From an uncultured Bacteroidia bacterium (GTDB taxonomy: Bacteria; Bacteroidota; Bacteroidia; Bacteroidales; UBA932), in NCBI GenBank assembly GCA_902762435.1, contig CACWOH010000016.1, positions 1 through 64,000 of the forward strand: DNA of 64,000 nucleotides, given 5' to 3'. Every line of letters starts with the position of its first letter. Within the stretch, counting starts at the first letter, position 1. The notes beneath the pieces were generated by a model, which had not been told where the DNA came from, did no database searches, and was given only the letters and a program-made list of their open reading frames with translations. Shown here one piece after another: positions 43,684 to 52,351 of this stretch. The translations under genes were made by a program, and so were the position numbers.

Positions 43684-44838
43684 CTATTTAAAATGAATAC
43701 TACCAACATTCATTCTCCACATCGCTGATGCGCCGATCCGTGACCACGTGTTTTTTCTGGACATCGCATCCTTAAGTATTTCCTCCGTGTATTCCCCAAA
43801 AGCGGGACCATTCGCGGACTGGCTCAGATCTGGCGTCACATTGAATTCGATCAAGGTTGGGGTACCATCTTCTTCTATTGCGATATCCCAAGCCATCAGA
43901 TTAAAGAAGGGGAACTGCAAATGATACTCTTTTACCTTTTCGACGGCATCCTGATATGAGGGGATCCTATATCCGTCCAATCGAACGCCACAATCCGTAT
44001 ACTCAATACGATCATTGCCCGGAGCACCATAAGCATACTTGCCTAAAGTCCCATCCGGGAGGATTTGGGTACTGATTCCACCCGCGCTTTCATTGTCAAT
44101 CGTTTTCCCCTTCCGACCAATACGGATGACAGAATAAACCATACGGACATCCATTCCGGTCCTATAGGTCAACAAGCGGATTGTATTGATAGAAGTCGGG
44201 TTCAATGCACTCATATCCTTGTGCTGTCGGACCAACTCATCAAGCTGGAAGTCAGACCCATATTCCTTGAAGACTTCTTCAAGAGTCTGGTTTCCATTAT
44301 CGATCCGCCCCTCCCGGATATGCAGTACCCTTACACCCATCCCCCTGCTCGACAAGGACGGCTTGATAATAACATCACCCAGGTTCCTGCATTTTTCCAA
44401 CGCCTCCTGCGAAGAAACGGCCTTCCCCTCATAATAATAGAAACCGTTCATATTCTTCAAATAGATCCTGGGCTGATGGGCAGACGGAAGAAAGACGTCC
44501 GACAGGTTCTTATCCGTATACGCCCGCTTTAGCGGATATACATTCAACCTACCGACAATATTCGTCTTGTATTCACTCGTCGGCAAATACAATTTAGAAT
44601 AAATCCCCGTCCGGGAGTAAAAGAAACGATGCCACTCCAATGGGATAGGATGCCCCAGAAGACCCGTATAAAACTCCTGGATCTCCTTTTCCTGCGCCTG
44701 CGTCAAAGATCTGCTTTGCTTAAGCTTCTTCTGGCTTGAGCGGATGCCGCTGATGTACTCCTTAACCTCTTGCCTGTCCTTATAACGAGAAAGGATTCCG
44801 ATGGCTTTGTTTACAAGTTTGTCAATTAGTTTAGACAT
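43684..44838 (-). CDS. Sugar-transfer-associated ATP-grasp protein, paralogue E
   Basis: The 384-residue protein has VIIKPSLSSRGMGVRVL, LNPTSINTIRLLTY, IDNESAGGISTQILPDG, and AWDIAIEEDGTPTLIEFNVTPDLS. It closely resembles paralogue F: both have a WH-FFYSR or WHEYFYSR segment, a stretch like LYLPTSEY or RYVPTCFY, RAYTDKN or MAYTDKC, and a C-terminal GPAFGE-TEEI. The pair flanks the CapA-like gene. Tandem duplication followed by divergence is likely. No export signal is visible, so it acts in the cytoplasm. It lies just after the CapA-like gene. Confidence 0.85.
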   Translation of the reverse strand: MSKLIDKLVNKAIGILSRYKDRQEVKEYISGIRSSQKKLKQSRSLTQAQEKEIQEFYTGLLGHPIPLEWHRFFYSRTGIYSKLYLPTSEYKTNIVGRLNVYPLKRAYTDKNLSDVFLPSAHQPRIYLKNMNGFYYYEGKAVSSQEALEKCRNLGDVIIKPSLSSRGMGVRVLHIREGRIDNGNQTLEEVFKEYGSDFQLDELVRQHKDMSALNPTSINTIRLLTYRTGMDVRMVYSVIRIGRKGKTIDNESAGGISTQILPDGTLGKYAYGAPGNDRIEYTDCGVRLDGYRIPSYQDAVEKVKEYHLQFPFFNLMAWDIAIEEDGTPTLIEFNVTPDLSQSANGPAFGEYTEEILKDAMSRKNTWSRIGASAMWRMNVGSIHFK

Positions 44839-44843
44839 AAAAA

Positions 44844-45983
44844 CTACTCGTTAATAATACGGTCTTCAAGCATCCTGACCATACGAGCCTTTCTCAGGTC
44901 GTTTTTCATCAAAAACGCCAGTTCGTCCAGTGAAGTCGGCCGCTGGCCACGCATGCATTTCCACAGTGCGGCCAAAGCCTCCTTGGTGTTTCTAGGCAGA
45001 AACATCTGACGAACCCGCCTTAACTCGCCCCTATCACGCGTTTCCAATGCTGATTTCAAGCATCTCCCATAAGCATCTGGATTGTTCAAGTACTCACAAA
45101 TCAGCCTGTTATGCTCTTCGCGTCTTTCGTCGTAATCCACCACCATACCCAGGTTGTCCACATTGCGGGTATTAACCACCTCCCAAGTCAGATTACCATC
45201 GGTTATGGACATCAAGACGCACAAGCCTTCATACCAATGCGGGCGATTGGTGGCACGGTAATCATACCCATCTTTACTATTGAACAAGAGATTGCCCAAA
45301 CTATAGAAAACCGGCTTCCCTTTATAGGTCTCCCACCCTTGCGGACAATGCGGGTGCGTGCCAATCACGCCGTCGGCCCCGTAATCGATGAAATCCCGGT
45401 ACCGGGCGATGGTCTCCGGAAGCGGGACATCAATATACTCTATGCCGTCGTGCGGCAAGACGAACAGATAATCGAGCGTCTTTTTGGCTTCCTGGATAAT
45501 ATGATTGACCTGCAGGTCATTGATGTATGCGCACCCCAGCCCTTCGTGCCGGGAGACATCACTGAATACGCCCCTGTAAGCGGCAAAAGAAAGAGCCAGA
45601 AAGCCGATCCTGACACCGTGTACATCAACGGTCTTAACCTTGTACGCCTCCTCGTACGTGCCAGCGCCGAATCCGTCATCGCCCAACGCTGCCTTTGTCT
45701 TCAGGAAACCTTTATCTCCCCAGTCAAAAGCGTGGTTGTTCGCCATCGAGAACAGATTGAATCCCATATTTCGGAGGAATCCCGGAGCGTCGTCGTTCTG
45801 GTAGAACAACTCCCTGCCCCGGGAGGACACGGAGACTCCTTCCGGTCGCAACGGCACTTCAAAATTGACTATCCGCAAATCGCAAGCCCGGAGGACCTGC
45901 CGCAATTCCTCCGATACCGTTATCGGGGACGTGCTGGATTTCGAGCAGAAATCTCCTGCAAAAAAAAGACGAATCGTATCCAT
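44844..45983 (-). CDS. CapA/PgsA-like metallophosphatase-fold protein
   Basis: The 379-residue protein belongs to the CapA family first known from poly-gamma-glutamate capsule synthesis. Metal-site and fold motifs are LFFAGDFCSK at the N-terminus, LRIVNFEVPL, SMANNHAFDWGDKGF, VLPHDGIEY, GADGVIGTHPHCPQG and GKPVFYSLGNLLFN. Unlike Bacillus CapA it has no signal peptide or membrane anchor, so it probably acts in the cytoplasm as a hydrolase or phosphatase partner. It is flanked by ATP-grasp paralogues E and F, which resemble each other. In this locus it supports an amino-acid-containing polymer, though a PgsBCA system is not present. Confidence 0.87.
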   Translation of the reverse strand: MDTIRLFFAGDFCSKSSTSPITVSEELRQVLRACDLRIVNFEVPLRPEGVSVSSRGRELFYQNDDAPGFLRNMGFNLFSMANNHAFDWGDKGFLKTKAALGDDGFGAGTYEEAYKVKTVDVHGVRIGFLALSFAAYRGVFSDVSRHEGLGCAYINDLQVNHIIQEAKKTLDYLFVLPHDGIEYIDVPLPETIARYRDFIDYGADGVIGTHPHCPQGWETYKGKPVFYSLGNLLFNSKDGYDYRATNRPHWYEGLCVLMSITDGNLTWEVVNTRNVDNLGMVVDYDERREEHNRLICEYLNNPDAYGRCLKSALETRDRGELRRVRQMFLPRNTKEALAALWKCMRGQRPTSLDELAFLMKNDLRKARMVRMLEDRIINE

Positions 45984-45995
45984 CCCGGACCTATA

Positions 45996-47126
45996 TTATC
46001 CCATCCATAAACGGATATTGAACGTGTCACGCCGGCTCAAGGCATATTTGATAATTTCCTCCGTCATTTCTCCGAATGCCGGCCCGTGTGCAGTCTGGCT
46101 CAAGTCGGGACAGCGATTCCACTCGATCAATACGGGCCGGCCGGCACTGTCGATACCGAAATCCCAACCGACAAGGCTGAAATAAGGGAGTCGCTTATGC
46201 AAATCCTTCACAACCTGCATCGCATCTGAAAAAGCCGGGATCCTATATCCCTTAAGAGGCGTACCGACATCAGTCATCGGAATACGCTTCTCAGCAGGAG
46301 TACCATAAGCACAATCACGGACACAACCGTTTTCAAGGAGGATATCCGCATTGATTCCGCCGGCCGTTTCATTGTCGACCTGTTTATCCTTCCGGCCAAT
46401 GCGGACGACGGCATACAAGATATAAACCTCGTCTCCCCTATGGAAGGACAAAACCCTTAACGTATTGAGCGAGGTCGGATTCAACCGGGCCATTTCCGGA
46501 TGCTGGATGACCTTCTCCTGAACGATGAAGTTCTCCTTATAGGCTCCGAATAGGTCTTCCAGCGTCTCATTCTCTCCGATCCGCCCCCCTCTTGAGGAGA
46601 AAAGCCGAACCCCACACCCCCACATTCCGATCATCGAGGGCTTGATGACTACGCTTTCCAGATCCCGGCAGAGAGCGAGAGCCTCGTCCCGGGTAATCGG
46701 GCGCTTATCATCAAAGAAAAAGCCATCGATGTTCCGGATAATGGTCTTTGGCCGGTTCACGTCTGCGAAATAGTTGTCCAAAGAGCACTTGTCCGTATAG
46801 GCCATCGTGAGCGGGCGGTTGTTCAGCCGGTAGATTATGTCGGAATGATAAAAGCAAGTTGGGACATATCGGACGGAAAACTCTCCATTACGGGAATAGA
46901 AGTATTCGTGCCAGTAATACGGCAACTTCTTCCCGGTCAGGCCCATCCAATAAGCCTGGACCGCTTCTATCTGATCCTTTGTCAAAGGATTACGCTCACA
47001 CTGAAGGAGCTTGCCCTTGATACTGTTGACATCCTGTTCGTACCAGAGCCGCTCACGAAGCTTCGTGAGCCGCTCTGAGGCGCTCATCTCAAATTTGCGG
47101 GCAAAGGAAATGGTCTTGTTATTCAT
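45996..47126 (-). CDS. Sugar-transfer-associated ATP-grasp protein, paralogue F
   Basis: The 376-residue product shows VVIKPSMIGMWGCGVRLF, LNPTSLNTLRVLSF, VDNETAGGINADILLENG and GWDFGIDSAGRPVLIEWNRCPDLS. It is the closest relative of paralogue E, on the other side of the CapA-like gene. The N-terminus is basic and helical. A second in-frame Met follows at residue 14 and could be the true start, since MSASERLTKLRERL looks like a natural beginning. The metal-binding Glu and Asn are intact. Confidence 0.85.
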   Translation of the reverse strand: MNNKTISFARKFEMSASERLTKLRERLWYEQDVNSIKGKLLQCERNPLTKDQIEAVQAYWMGLTGKKLPYYWHEYFYSRNGEFSVRYVPTCFYHSDIIYRLNNRPLTMAYTDKCSLDNYFADVNRPKTIIRNIDGFFFDDKRPITRDEALALCRDLESVVIKPSMIGMWGCGVRLFSSRGGRIGENETLEDLFGAYKENFIVQEKVIQHPEMARLNPTSLNTLRVLSFHRGDEVYILYAVVRIGRKDKQVDNETAGGINADILLENGCVRDCAYGTPAEKRIPMTDVGTPLKGYRIPAFSDAMQVVKDLHKRLPYFSLVGWDFGIDSAGRPVLIEWNRCPDLSQTAHGPAFGEMTEEIIKYALSRRDTFNIRLWMG

Positions 47127-47176
47127 CCTGACCTATGATTCAATAATAATACATTCTATCTCCGGGAAAGGCCGGC

Positions 47177-48349
47177 CTACCCATTGGCGACGATCCTTTC
47201 CAGATGGCTGCGTTTCAGCATGTTCCGATCCCGGCTCATCATAAACTGTTTGCCGGTTCTCTTCCAGGCAAAATAGCAATCCCGGATCTCGTCTCTCCAC
47301 CCGCGGCGGATAAAATACTGCCCCGTCCGATCCCAGAAGTCATTCACCTCGATCACGACCGGGCCATCGTCGGTGATGGCGATATCCCAGCCAGCTGCCT
47401 TGCAATACGGGAACGCCTGCTGGAACTTTTTCACTTCTTCTTTGATGGATTCCCAGTTCTCGATGACCACACCATTCAATCGGCAGCCGCTGTCGGGATG
47501 ACACTCGATCTCCTTGATTTTTCTCCATCCGTCAAATTGTATGACATTATATAGTTCCCCGGTCTCTATGTCCACCGTTCCGTCAACATTTCCACCACTA
47601 CCCGCATTATCTACGCACTCGCCTTGACGACCCACCTTGAAGAATACCGCGATAATCTTCACCTCTCCATCCGGATAAAGCAATGTCATAAAGCGCACAG
47701 TATTGACCGATGATTCATTGAACGCAGCGAACTGCTTGGTCTGATAGACGACACTCTCGAAAATCAAGGCGTCTTGACCCAGCACCGATGACAATGAGAT
47801 CTTCTCACCATCGAAACGGGTCATTACGGCATCATCTTCTTGGTAATCAATGGTCCGGATAACCCATACATTATCCCCGTGGGAACTCTCCGTTGGTTTG
47901 ATGACACATGATTGCACATCTTTATGTTTCAAGATCCGAAGCACTTCACCCAGATTGCTTGCCTTCTCATCATTGGTGGCAAAACGGCCTTCCGGTTGAT
48001 AATAGCAATACAGTTCAGACTTACGCACCCCGGTACCCTCGAGCATCTTGTGAGCCAGGTATTTGTTCCTGGCCAGAGAATAATACTTTTTCGGATTAAG
48101 ATAATCCAGATAGAAACGCTGTTCGTTCAGGCCAAGGAATGTCCGTCGGAATTCTTCATCTTGCTTCTCAAACTCAAACTCATAGTATTCTTCCGTCGTG
48201 AGGCCCTTTGTCTCAAACAACGCACGATAGTCGGCTACAATCCTTTTTTGTTCATCTGCTGACGGAGAAATCGATGCCGCCCAAAGAAGCATGTCCGACT
48301 GGTCGGAGTCAGGACGAATCAAACGTTTAAATAAGTTCTTGATTTTCAT
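47177..48349 (-). CDS. Sugar-transfer-associated ATP-grasp protein, paralogue G
   Basis: The 390-residue product is the first of the seven to be transcribed. It carries CVIKPTESSHGDNVWVI (nucleotide loop lacking the GxGV of the others), FNESSVNTVRFMTL, VDNAGSGGNVDGTVDIETG and GWDIAITDDGPVVIEVNDFWDRTG. It therefore represents a third subgroup beside A/B and D/E/F. The N-terminal part has a helical DYRALFETKGLTTEEYYEFEFEKQ segment also seen in other family members. It overlaps the stop region of the upstream family 2 glycosyltransferase gene by four bases, suggesting the two act on the same unit. Confidence 0.83.
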   Translation of the reverse strand: MKIKNLFKRLIRPDSDQSDMLLWAASISPSADEQKRIVADYRALFETKGLTTEEYYEFEFEKQDEEFRRTFLGLNEQRFYLDYLNPKKYYSLARNKYLAHKMLEGTGVRKSELYCYYQPEGRFATNDEKASNLGEVLRILKHKDVQSCVIKPTESSHGDNVWVIRTIDYQEDDAVMTRFDGEKISLSSVLGQDALIFESVVYQTKQFAAFNESSVNTVRFMTLLYPDGEVKIIAVFFKVGRQGECVDNAGSGGNVDGTVDIETGELYNVIQFDGWRKIKEIECHPDSGCRLNGVVIENWESIKEEVKKFQQAFPYCKAAGWDIAITDDGPVVIEVNDFWDRTGQYFIRRGWRDEIRDCYFAWKRTGKQFMMSRDRNMLKRSHLERIVANG

Positions 48350-49341
48350 CTGGATTTAGAGGTGTTTTCCTTCGATTTTATCTTTCTGACCAATCGCCCT
48401 GCATTTATTCTCAGAATCTCACGCAAACTGAAATACTCTCGGGCCGAACGATTGAACATATAAAAGTCTTCCCCCCATCTAGGCTCTGTTTTTATCAAGT
48501 CAACGATTGCATTATATGCCTTGACCATCTCTACCCGCATCCGTTTCTTGACGACACTTTCCGCATTCATCTGCTCCAACAGACCATAGCATCTTCCCAT
48601 CGCAATAAACTTTCCGGCACTCTTCGGGCTGTAACTCTCCTGTAAGGATATCGCTGCTCCCGAAGACCGCATAAAATAAGTATAGAGACTTTGTGTAATA
48701 CACTTCACAAAACGAGTGCATCTGCTAAGAAACTGATAGATATACAATATATCTTCCCGATAGTATATATCTTCTTGGAAGAAAATGTTATTATCCTTGA
48801 TAATGGACGCCCGGAACAACTTATTGACACACCGACGGTCAACATTCCTTGGCTGAGGAACAATACCCATCAATGCGACAAACTCGGAGACCGTGTATCT
48901 GCCCTCACGGCACTTCCTGGCTGGAGTCATCAATTCTCCATTCCTGTAAAACGTATAAAATGCGCTTACCAAGTCGATATCATCCGTCGCAAATTCCAGA
49001 TAAGTCTCTATCGCATTATTCGGCAATTCATCATCGGGATCAGGTATCATCACCCAATCACCTTTCATGTTCTTAAGGCCGACATTTCGGGCAGAGCTCA
49101 CGCCGCCATTCGGTTTATGAAAGACCCTTATCCGACAATCTGCTTGTGCATATTCATCGCAAATAACCCCACTCCTGTCTTCAGAGCCATCATCGATAAG
49201 GAGGAGCTCCCAGTTATCATAAGTCTGCTTCAGGACACCTTGGATGAAAGCCGGGAGATAAAGCTCAATATTGTAAACAGGAGCAACAATAGACACCAGC
49301 GGGGTGTTGTTGCGTTGTTTTTCCATCTCTATTTCCATCAA
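48346..49341 (-). CDS. Glycosyltransferase family 2 protein
   Basis: The 331-residue GT-A enzyme starts with the usual nucleotide-sugar strand VSIVAPVYNIELYLPAFIQGVLKQTYDNWELLLIDDGSEDRSG (about residues 16-58). It has VFHKPNGGVSSARNVGLKNMKG, the metal-binding DPDDE near residue 100 and a downstream acceptor region with FQEDIYYREDILYIYQFL carrying the catalytic acid. It should add one sugar to the lipid-linked unit. The first residues (MMEIEMEKQ) offer several possible starts. It is eight bases after the MurF-like gene. Confidence 0.9.
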   Translation of the reverse strand: MMEIEMEKQRNNTPLVSIVAPVYNIELYLPAFIQGVLKQTYDNWELLLIDDGSEDRSGVICDEYAQADCRIRVFHKPNGGVSSARNVGLKNMKGDWVMIPDPDDELPNNAIETYLEFATDDIDLVSAFYTFYRNGELMTPARKCREGRYTVSEFVALMGIVPQPRNVDRRCVNKLFRASIIKDNNIFFQEDIYYREDILYIYQFLSRCTRFVKCITQSLYTYFMRSSGAAISLQESYSPKSAGKFIAMGRCYGLLEQMNAESVVKKRMRVEMVKAYNAIVDLIKTEPRWGEDFYMFNRSAREYFSLREILRINAGRLVRKIKSKENTSKSR

Positions 49342-49349
49342 CTATCGAA

Positions 49350-50867
49350 TCAGTAAAACAGGCTCTTTGTCTTCCAAGCATTAAAAGATGTCTCACGATC
49401 CGTGACAAGGTCATCCTCCAGTTCCGGCCAAACCGACACGATACACTTGTCCAAACTCCCGGAGTGACTTGACTTGAACAGGACAAGATCGCCGGGACGG
49501 GTCGTCTCCCTGATCTTCATTGACAGATCTTCCAACGAGTCAAGACACACCAACGACAAAGAATCCCTGACCGGAATGGTCTCGATCGCCCTTCTCAACT
49601 TACTGCCACTCGTCATCAGGATATCGAAGCGCGATGCGTCCACAAATCCTACGATATCCTGATGCATGCTTTCCGACAAGGCTCCCACTTCCTCCACATC
49701 TCCCAGGACAGCGATACGCTTCCCTGAAACCGGAATGGAATCACAAGCATCGATAGCGGCTTTCATCGATCTGGCAACGGCATTGAAACAATCTGCATAA
49801 ACGGTCACGCCATCCGCAGTTTTAATGATATTCTGCCTAACTCCCTCTGTCTTGTATTCTCCCAGACCTTTGACAATATTCTGCGGGGTCACGCCGTTAC
49901 AATAACCGGCAGCGAACGCATATAAGGCACAGGCCGCATTATGGTGCGCATAAATATTATGCAGCATCACGTTATATTGCTCACCCGTTTGCTTGACCAT
50001 AACATCAAATGTCAATCCGTCTTCACAAACCTGAATGTTCCCGGCGCAGAAATCCGCATCAGGATTTCCAATAGAGGTAGTCACGGCTTTCCGTCCATTC
50101 AGCAAATCGAAACGATCGAACTCATCTATGTTCACGATGACCTTTCCGTCCGGCACCATATATTTGGTCACGGAACAAATCTCCTCGGTGAGTCTCTCGA
50201 CGGAACCGAAAAATTCTATATGTGAATTATCAATGGTCGTGATGACAAAGATGTCCGGATGCAACATTTCAGAGATGTACTGTGTTTCATCCGGTTCTCC
50301 CTCATGCACTTCCTGAACCATTTTCTCGGCACGAGGCGGTATATGCTGCACGGAAAAACCAACGGAGGTTTTCGTATTAACATTGAGCTTGGTAAAAGCT
50401 GTATTGAATTGCGTCTTCAACACCAAGCCGATCATACTCTTCACGGTGGACTTCCCGATACTTCCGGTCACGCCCGTAATAGACACCCGTTTTTGTAAAT
50501 CCCGATAATACCTGCATAATTTGGCATACACCTCAACGGGTTTATCGGAAATAATGCAAGGGAAACCCTCAAGATCCCTATATGCGATCAAAGCGATACA
50601 GCCCTTCTTCATGGCTGCTTCCGCTTCCTTATCGTGGAGTATATAACAGATCGATCCTTTCGGAACATACCAAGAATCACGCGTACATATCTGATAGACA
50701 ATCGCATTACGGGCAGCCTGGGCCTTAGCATTCAATTTGACGTCCGGCCCCAGATAATCGCACAAAAAACCCAATGTCTTATATTTCTCAGGATACCTCA
50801 ACCGTCGTATTTGCTCCGCTGCCGAGGAGACTACCTTATATTTAAGTTTTTTTAAAAAACTCCTCAT
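49350..50867 (-). CDS. MurF-like Mur-ligase-family protein of the polysaccharide locus
   Basis: The 505-residue enzyme has the three-domain Mur ligase plan. The ATP loop is SITGVTGSIGKSTVKSM (about residues 129-145), the central domain carries HPDIFVITTIDNSHIEFFGSVERL and HNAACALYAFAAGY, and the C-terminal domain carries CFNAVARSMKAAID, IAVLGDVEEVGALSESMHQDI and GDLVLFKSSHSGSLDK. Mur ligases join an amino acid or dipeptide to a carboxylate through an acyl phosphate. A housekeeping MurF would lie in the cell-wall cluster, and the C-terminal KGSR-like motif is altered here. This copy more likely builds an amide in the surface polymer, analogous in chemistry to CapB/PgsB. The ligated amine is unknown. 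Confidence 0.82.
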   Translation of the reverse strand: MRSFLKKLKYKVVSSAAEQIRRLRYPEKYKTLGFLCDYLGPDVKLNAKAQAARNAIVYQICTRDSWYVPKGSICYILHDKEAEAAMKKGCIALIAYRDLEGFPCIISDKPVEVYAKLCRYYRDLQKRVSITGVTGSIGKSTVKSMIGLVLKTQFNTAFTKLNVNTKTSVGFSVQHIPPRAEKMVQEVHEGEPDETQYISEMLHPDIFVITTIDNSHIEFFGSVERLTEEICSVTKYMVPDGKVIVNIDEFDRFDLLNGRKAVTTSIGNPDADFCAGNIQVCEDGLTFDVMVKQTGEQYNVMLHNIYAHHNAACALYAFAAGYCNGVTPQNIVKGLGEYKTEGVRQNIIKTADGVTVYADCFNAVARSMKAAIDACDSIPVSGKRIAVLGDVEEVGALSESMHQDIVGFVDASRFDILMTSGSKLRRAIETIPVRDSLSLVCLDSLEDLSMKIRETTRPGDLVLFKSSHSGSLDKCIVSVWPELEDDLVTDRETSFNAWKTKSLFY

Positions 50868-50875
50868 AAAACTAA

Positions 50876-52342
50876 TTAGTCCTTAACTTTTCTTTCCCAA
50901 AACCTGAATCTGGAAGGGATGACTGACAACGTATACTCAAAAGCTTTTGGTTTGAAAAGAAGTGCCCAACCCAGATATAACAAAACATACAAAAAGGCTT
51001 TCAACACTCCTTCCAGATACATATTCATATGCAAGAGATTCACGGAGAAATAGCAAATAGCCGCGATGGTTACCGAGGCGACCGCCGTCGGTAGGAGATC
51101 CATCAACTGCTTGTCCCATCTATATCCGATATATCTCGAAACCAGACCGATATTCACAAAATAGCAAAACCAGTTATACAACACATATCCGGCCAACAAA
51201 CCCTTCATCCCCCAAATCAAAAGGCCGATTACTACAATGGTCGACCCCAAAATCCGCTTAATCAAGGTCCAGTTGAACATCGCCTTGCTTTTCCCGATCG
51301 CAGCGATCGATTGGGTATTGACTCCCTGCAGGCACTCGGCCAGGCCGACCAGGCAGAGCACTTGGAAATACGGTATACTAGGCAGCCATCTGTCAGAGTA
51401 AAGCAGAACAAAGATTGGCCTCGCCGTCAGCATCAAAATGAACATGATCGGGAAGGACAAGAATGAAATGGTCATCGTCAATCTCTTGATTATACTCCCC
51501 AACCGAACCTTATCATCCTGCACTTCGGCATATAATGGATATGTCATCTGCGTCATGATGGATGAGATGCTCGAAGATGCCAGGCTCTCCGTACTGGCCG
51601 CTTTGGTAAAATAGCCCAGTGTTGTCGGGTTGTACAATCTTCCTATCAATAACTGGGACAATTTAGCTCCAAACTTATTTACCAAAGAAGACAGGAACAT
51701 ATAGAAGCCAAAACTGAACAGTTCCTTGAACGAAGTCCAAGAGAAGGTCAGGATCGGGCGCCATTTGACGAAGAACCAGAACACCAAGGCAGGAATGGCC
51801 GCTGTGATGATGTGTTGCGCCACCAAAGCCCATACGCCAAAGCCTTTATAAGCCATAAAGACGGTAACGGCCAAGGCAGTAACCGAGGTGATTATCGTAA
51901 CGATTGAAAGAAGCTTGAAGTTTAGTTTCTTCCTCAACTGGTTACGCTGGACGATATTGAAGGCATAGATGAAAAGGATGACGCCCTGGACGCGGAGGAC
52001 ATCACGCAAAAGCGGGATATCATAAAACCGCGATATGGCAGGAGCGCACACATACAGGATGGCATACATCACGGCCGCAACGCCGAGATTCCAAAAAAAG
52101 ATCGTGGAATAATCCTCCTGCGTCGGCTGCTTCTTCTGGATCAACGCCGACCCGAAGCCGCCGTCGATAAAGGCTTCCGCCAGCACCATGAAGATGGACA
52201 ACATCCCGATGCAGCCATAGTCATAGGGCGTGAGGAGCCGCGCCAGAATGATTCCGGAGATGAACTGGATCCCCATCGTAGAATACTTCTGCAATGCGGT
52301 CCAGACCATACCGGATGCGGCTTTTTGTTTCAGGGAAGCCAC
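50876..52342 (-). CDS. wzx: Wzx-type lipid-linked oligosaccharide flippase
   Basis: The 488-residue polytopic protein has about fourteen hydrophobic segments and the family start KAASGMVWTALQKYSTMGIQFISGIILARLLTPYDYGCIGM. It also has the FNIVQRNQLRKKLNFKLLS and SSLVNKFGAKLSQLLIGR segments of WzxC-like exporters (MATE/MOP superfamily). It moves the undecaprenyl-linked repeat unit across the inner membrane for polymerisation by Wzy. It lies between the opine-dehydrogenase-like and MurF-like genes. The conserved FGSALIQKK motif near residue 64 is typical of the family. Confidence 0.92.
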   Translation of the reverse strand: MASLKQKAASGMVWTALQKYSTMGIQFISGIILARLLTPYDYGCIGMLSIFMVLAEAFIDGGFGSALIQKKQPTQEDYSTIFFWNLGVAAVMYAILYVCAPAISRFYDIPLLRDVLRVQGVILFIYAFNIVQRNQLRKKLNFKLLSIVTIITSVTALAVTVFMAYKGFGVWALVAQHIITAAIPALVFWFFVKWRPILTFSWTSFKELFSFGFYMFLSSLVNKFGAKLSQLLIGRLYNPTTLGYFTKAASTESLASSSISSIMTQMTYPLYAEVQDDKVRLGSIIKRLTMTISFLSFPIMFILMLTARPIFVLLYSDRWLPSIPYFQVLCLVGLAECLQGVNTQSIAAIGKSKAMFNWTLIKRILGSTIVVIGLLIWGMKGLLAGYVLYNWFCYFVNIGLVSRYIGYRWDKQLMDLLPTAVASVTIAAICYFSVNLLHMNMYLEGVLKAFLYVLLYLGWALLFKPKAFEYTLSVIPSRFRFWERKVKD

Positions 52343-52351
52343 AAGTAATCC

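Noticed and set aside
44844..50867. A poly-gamma-glutamate (PgsBCA/CapBCA) capsule operon
   Set aside because: CapA-like and Mur-ligase-like proteins are present, but there is no PgsC, the CapA-like protein lacks an anchor, the ligase is MurF-like rather than CapB, and Wzx, Wzy and glycosyltransferases show a polysaccharide route.
49350..50867. Housekeeping murF
   Set aside because: It is embedded in the capsule operon between wzx and a glycosyltransferase, far from any mra/mur cluster, with an altered C-terminal motif; a dedicated paralogue fits better, though complementation would decide.
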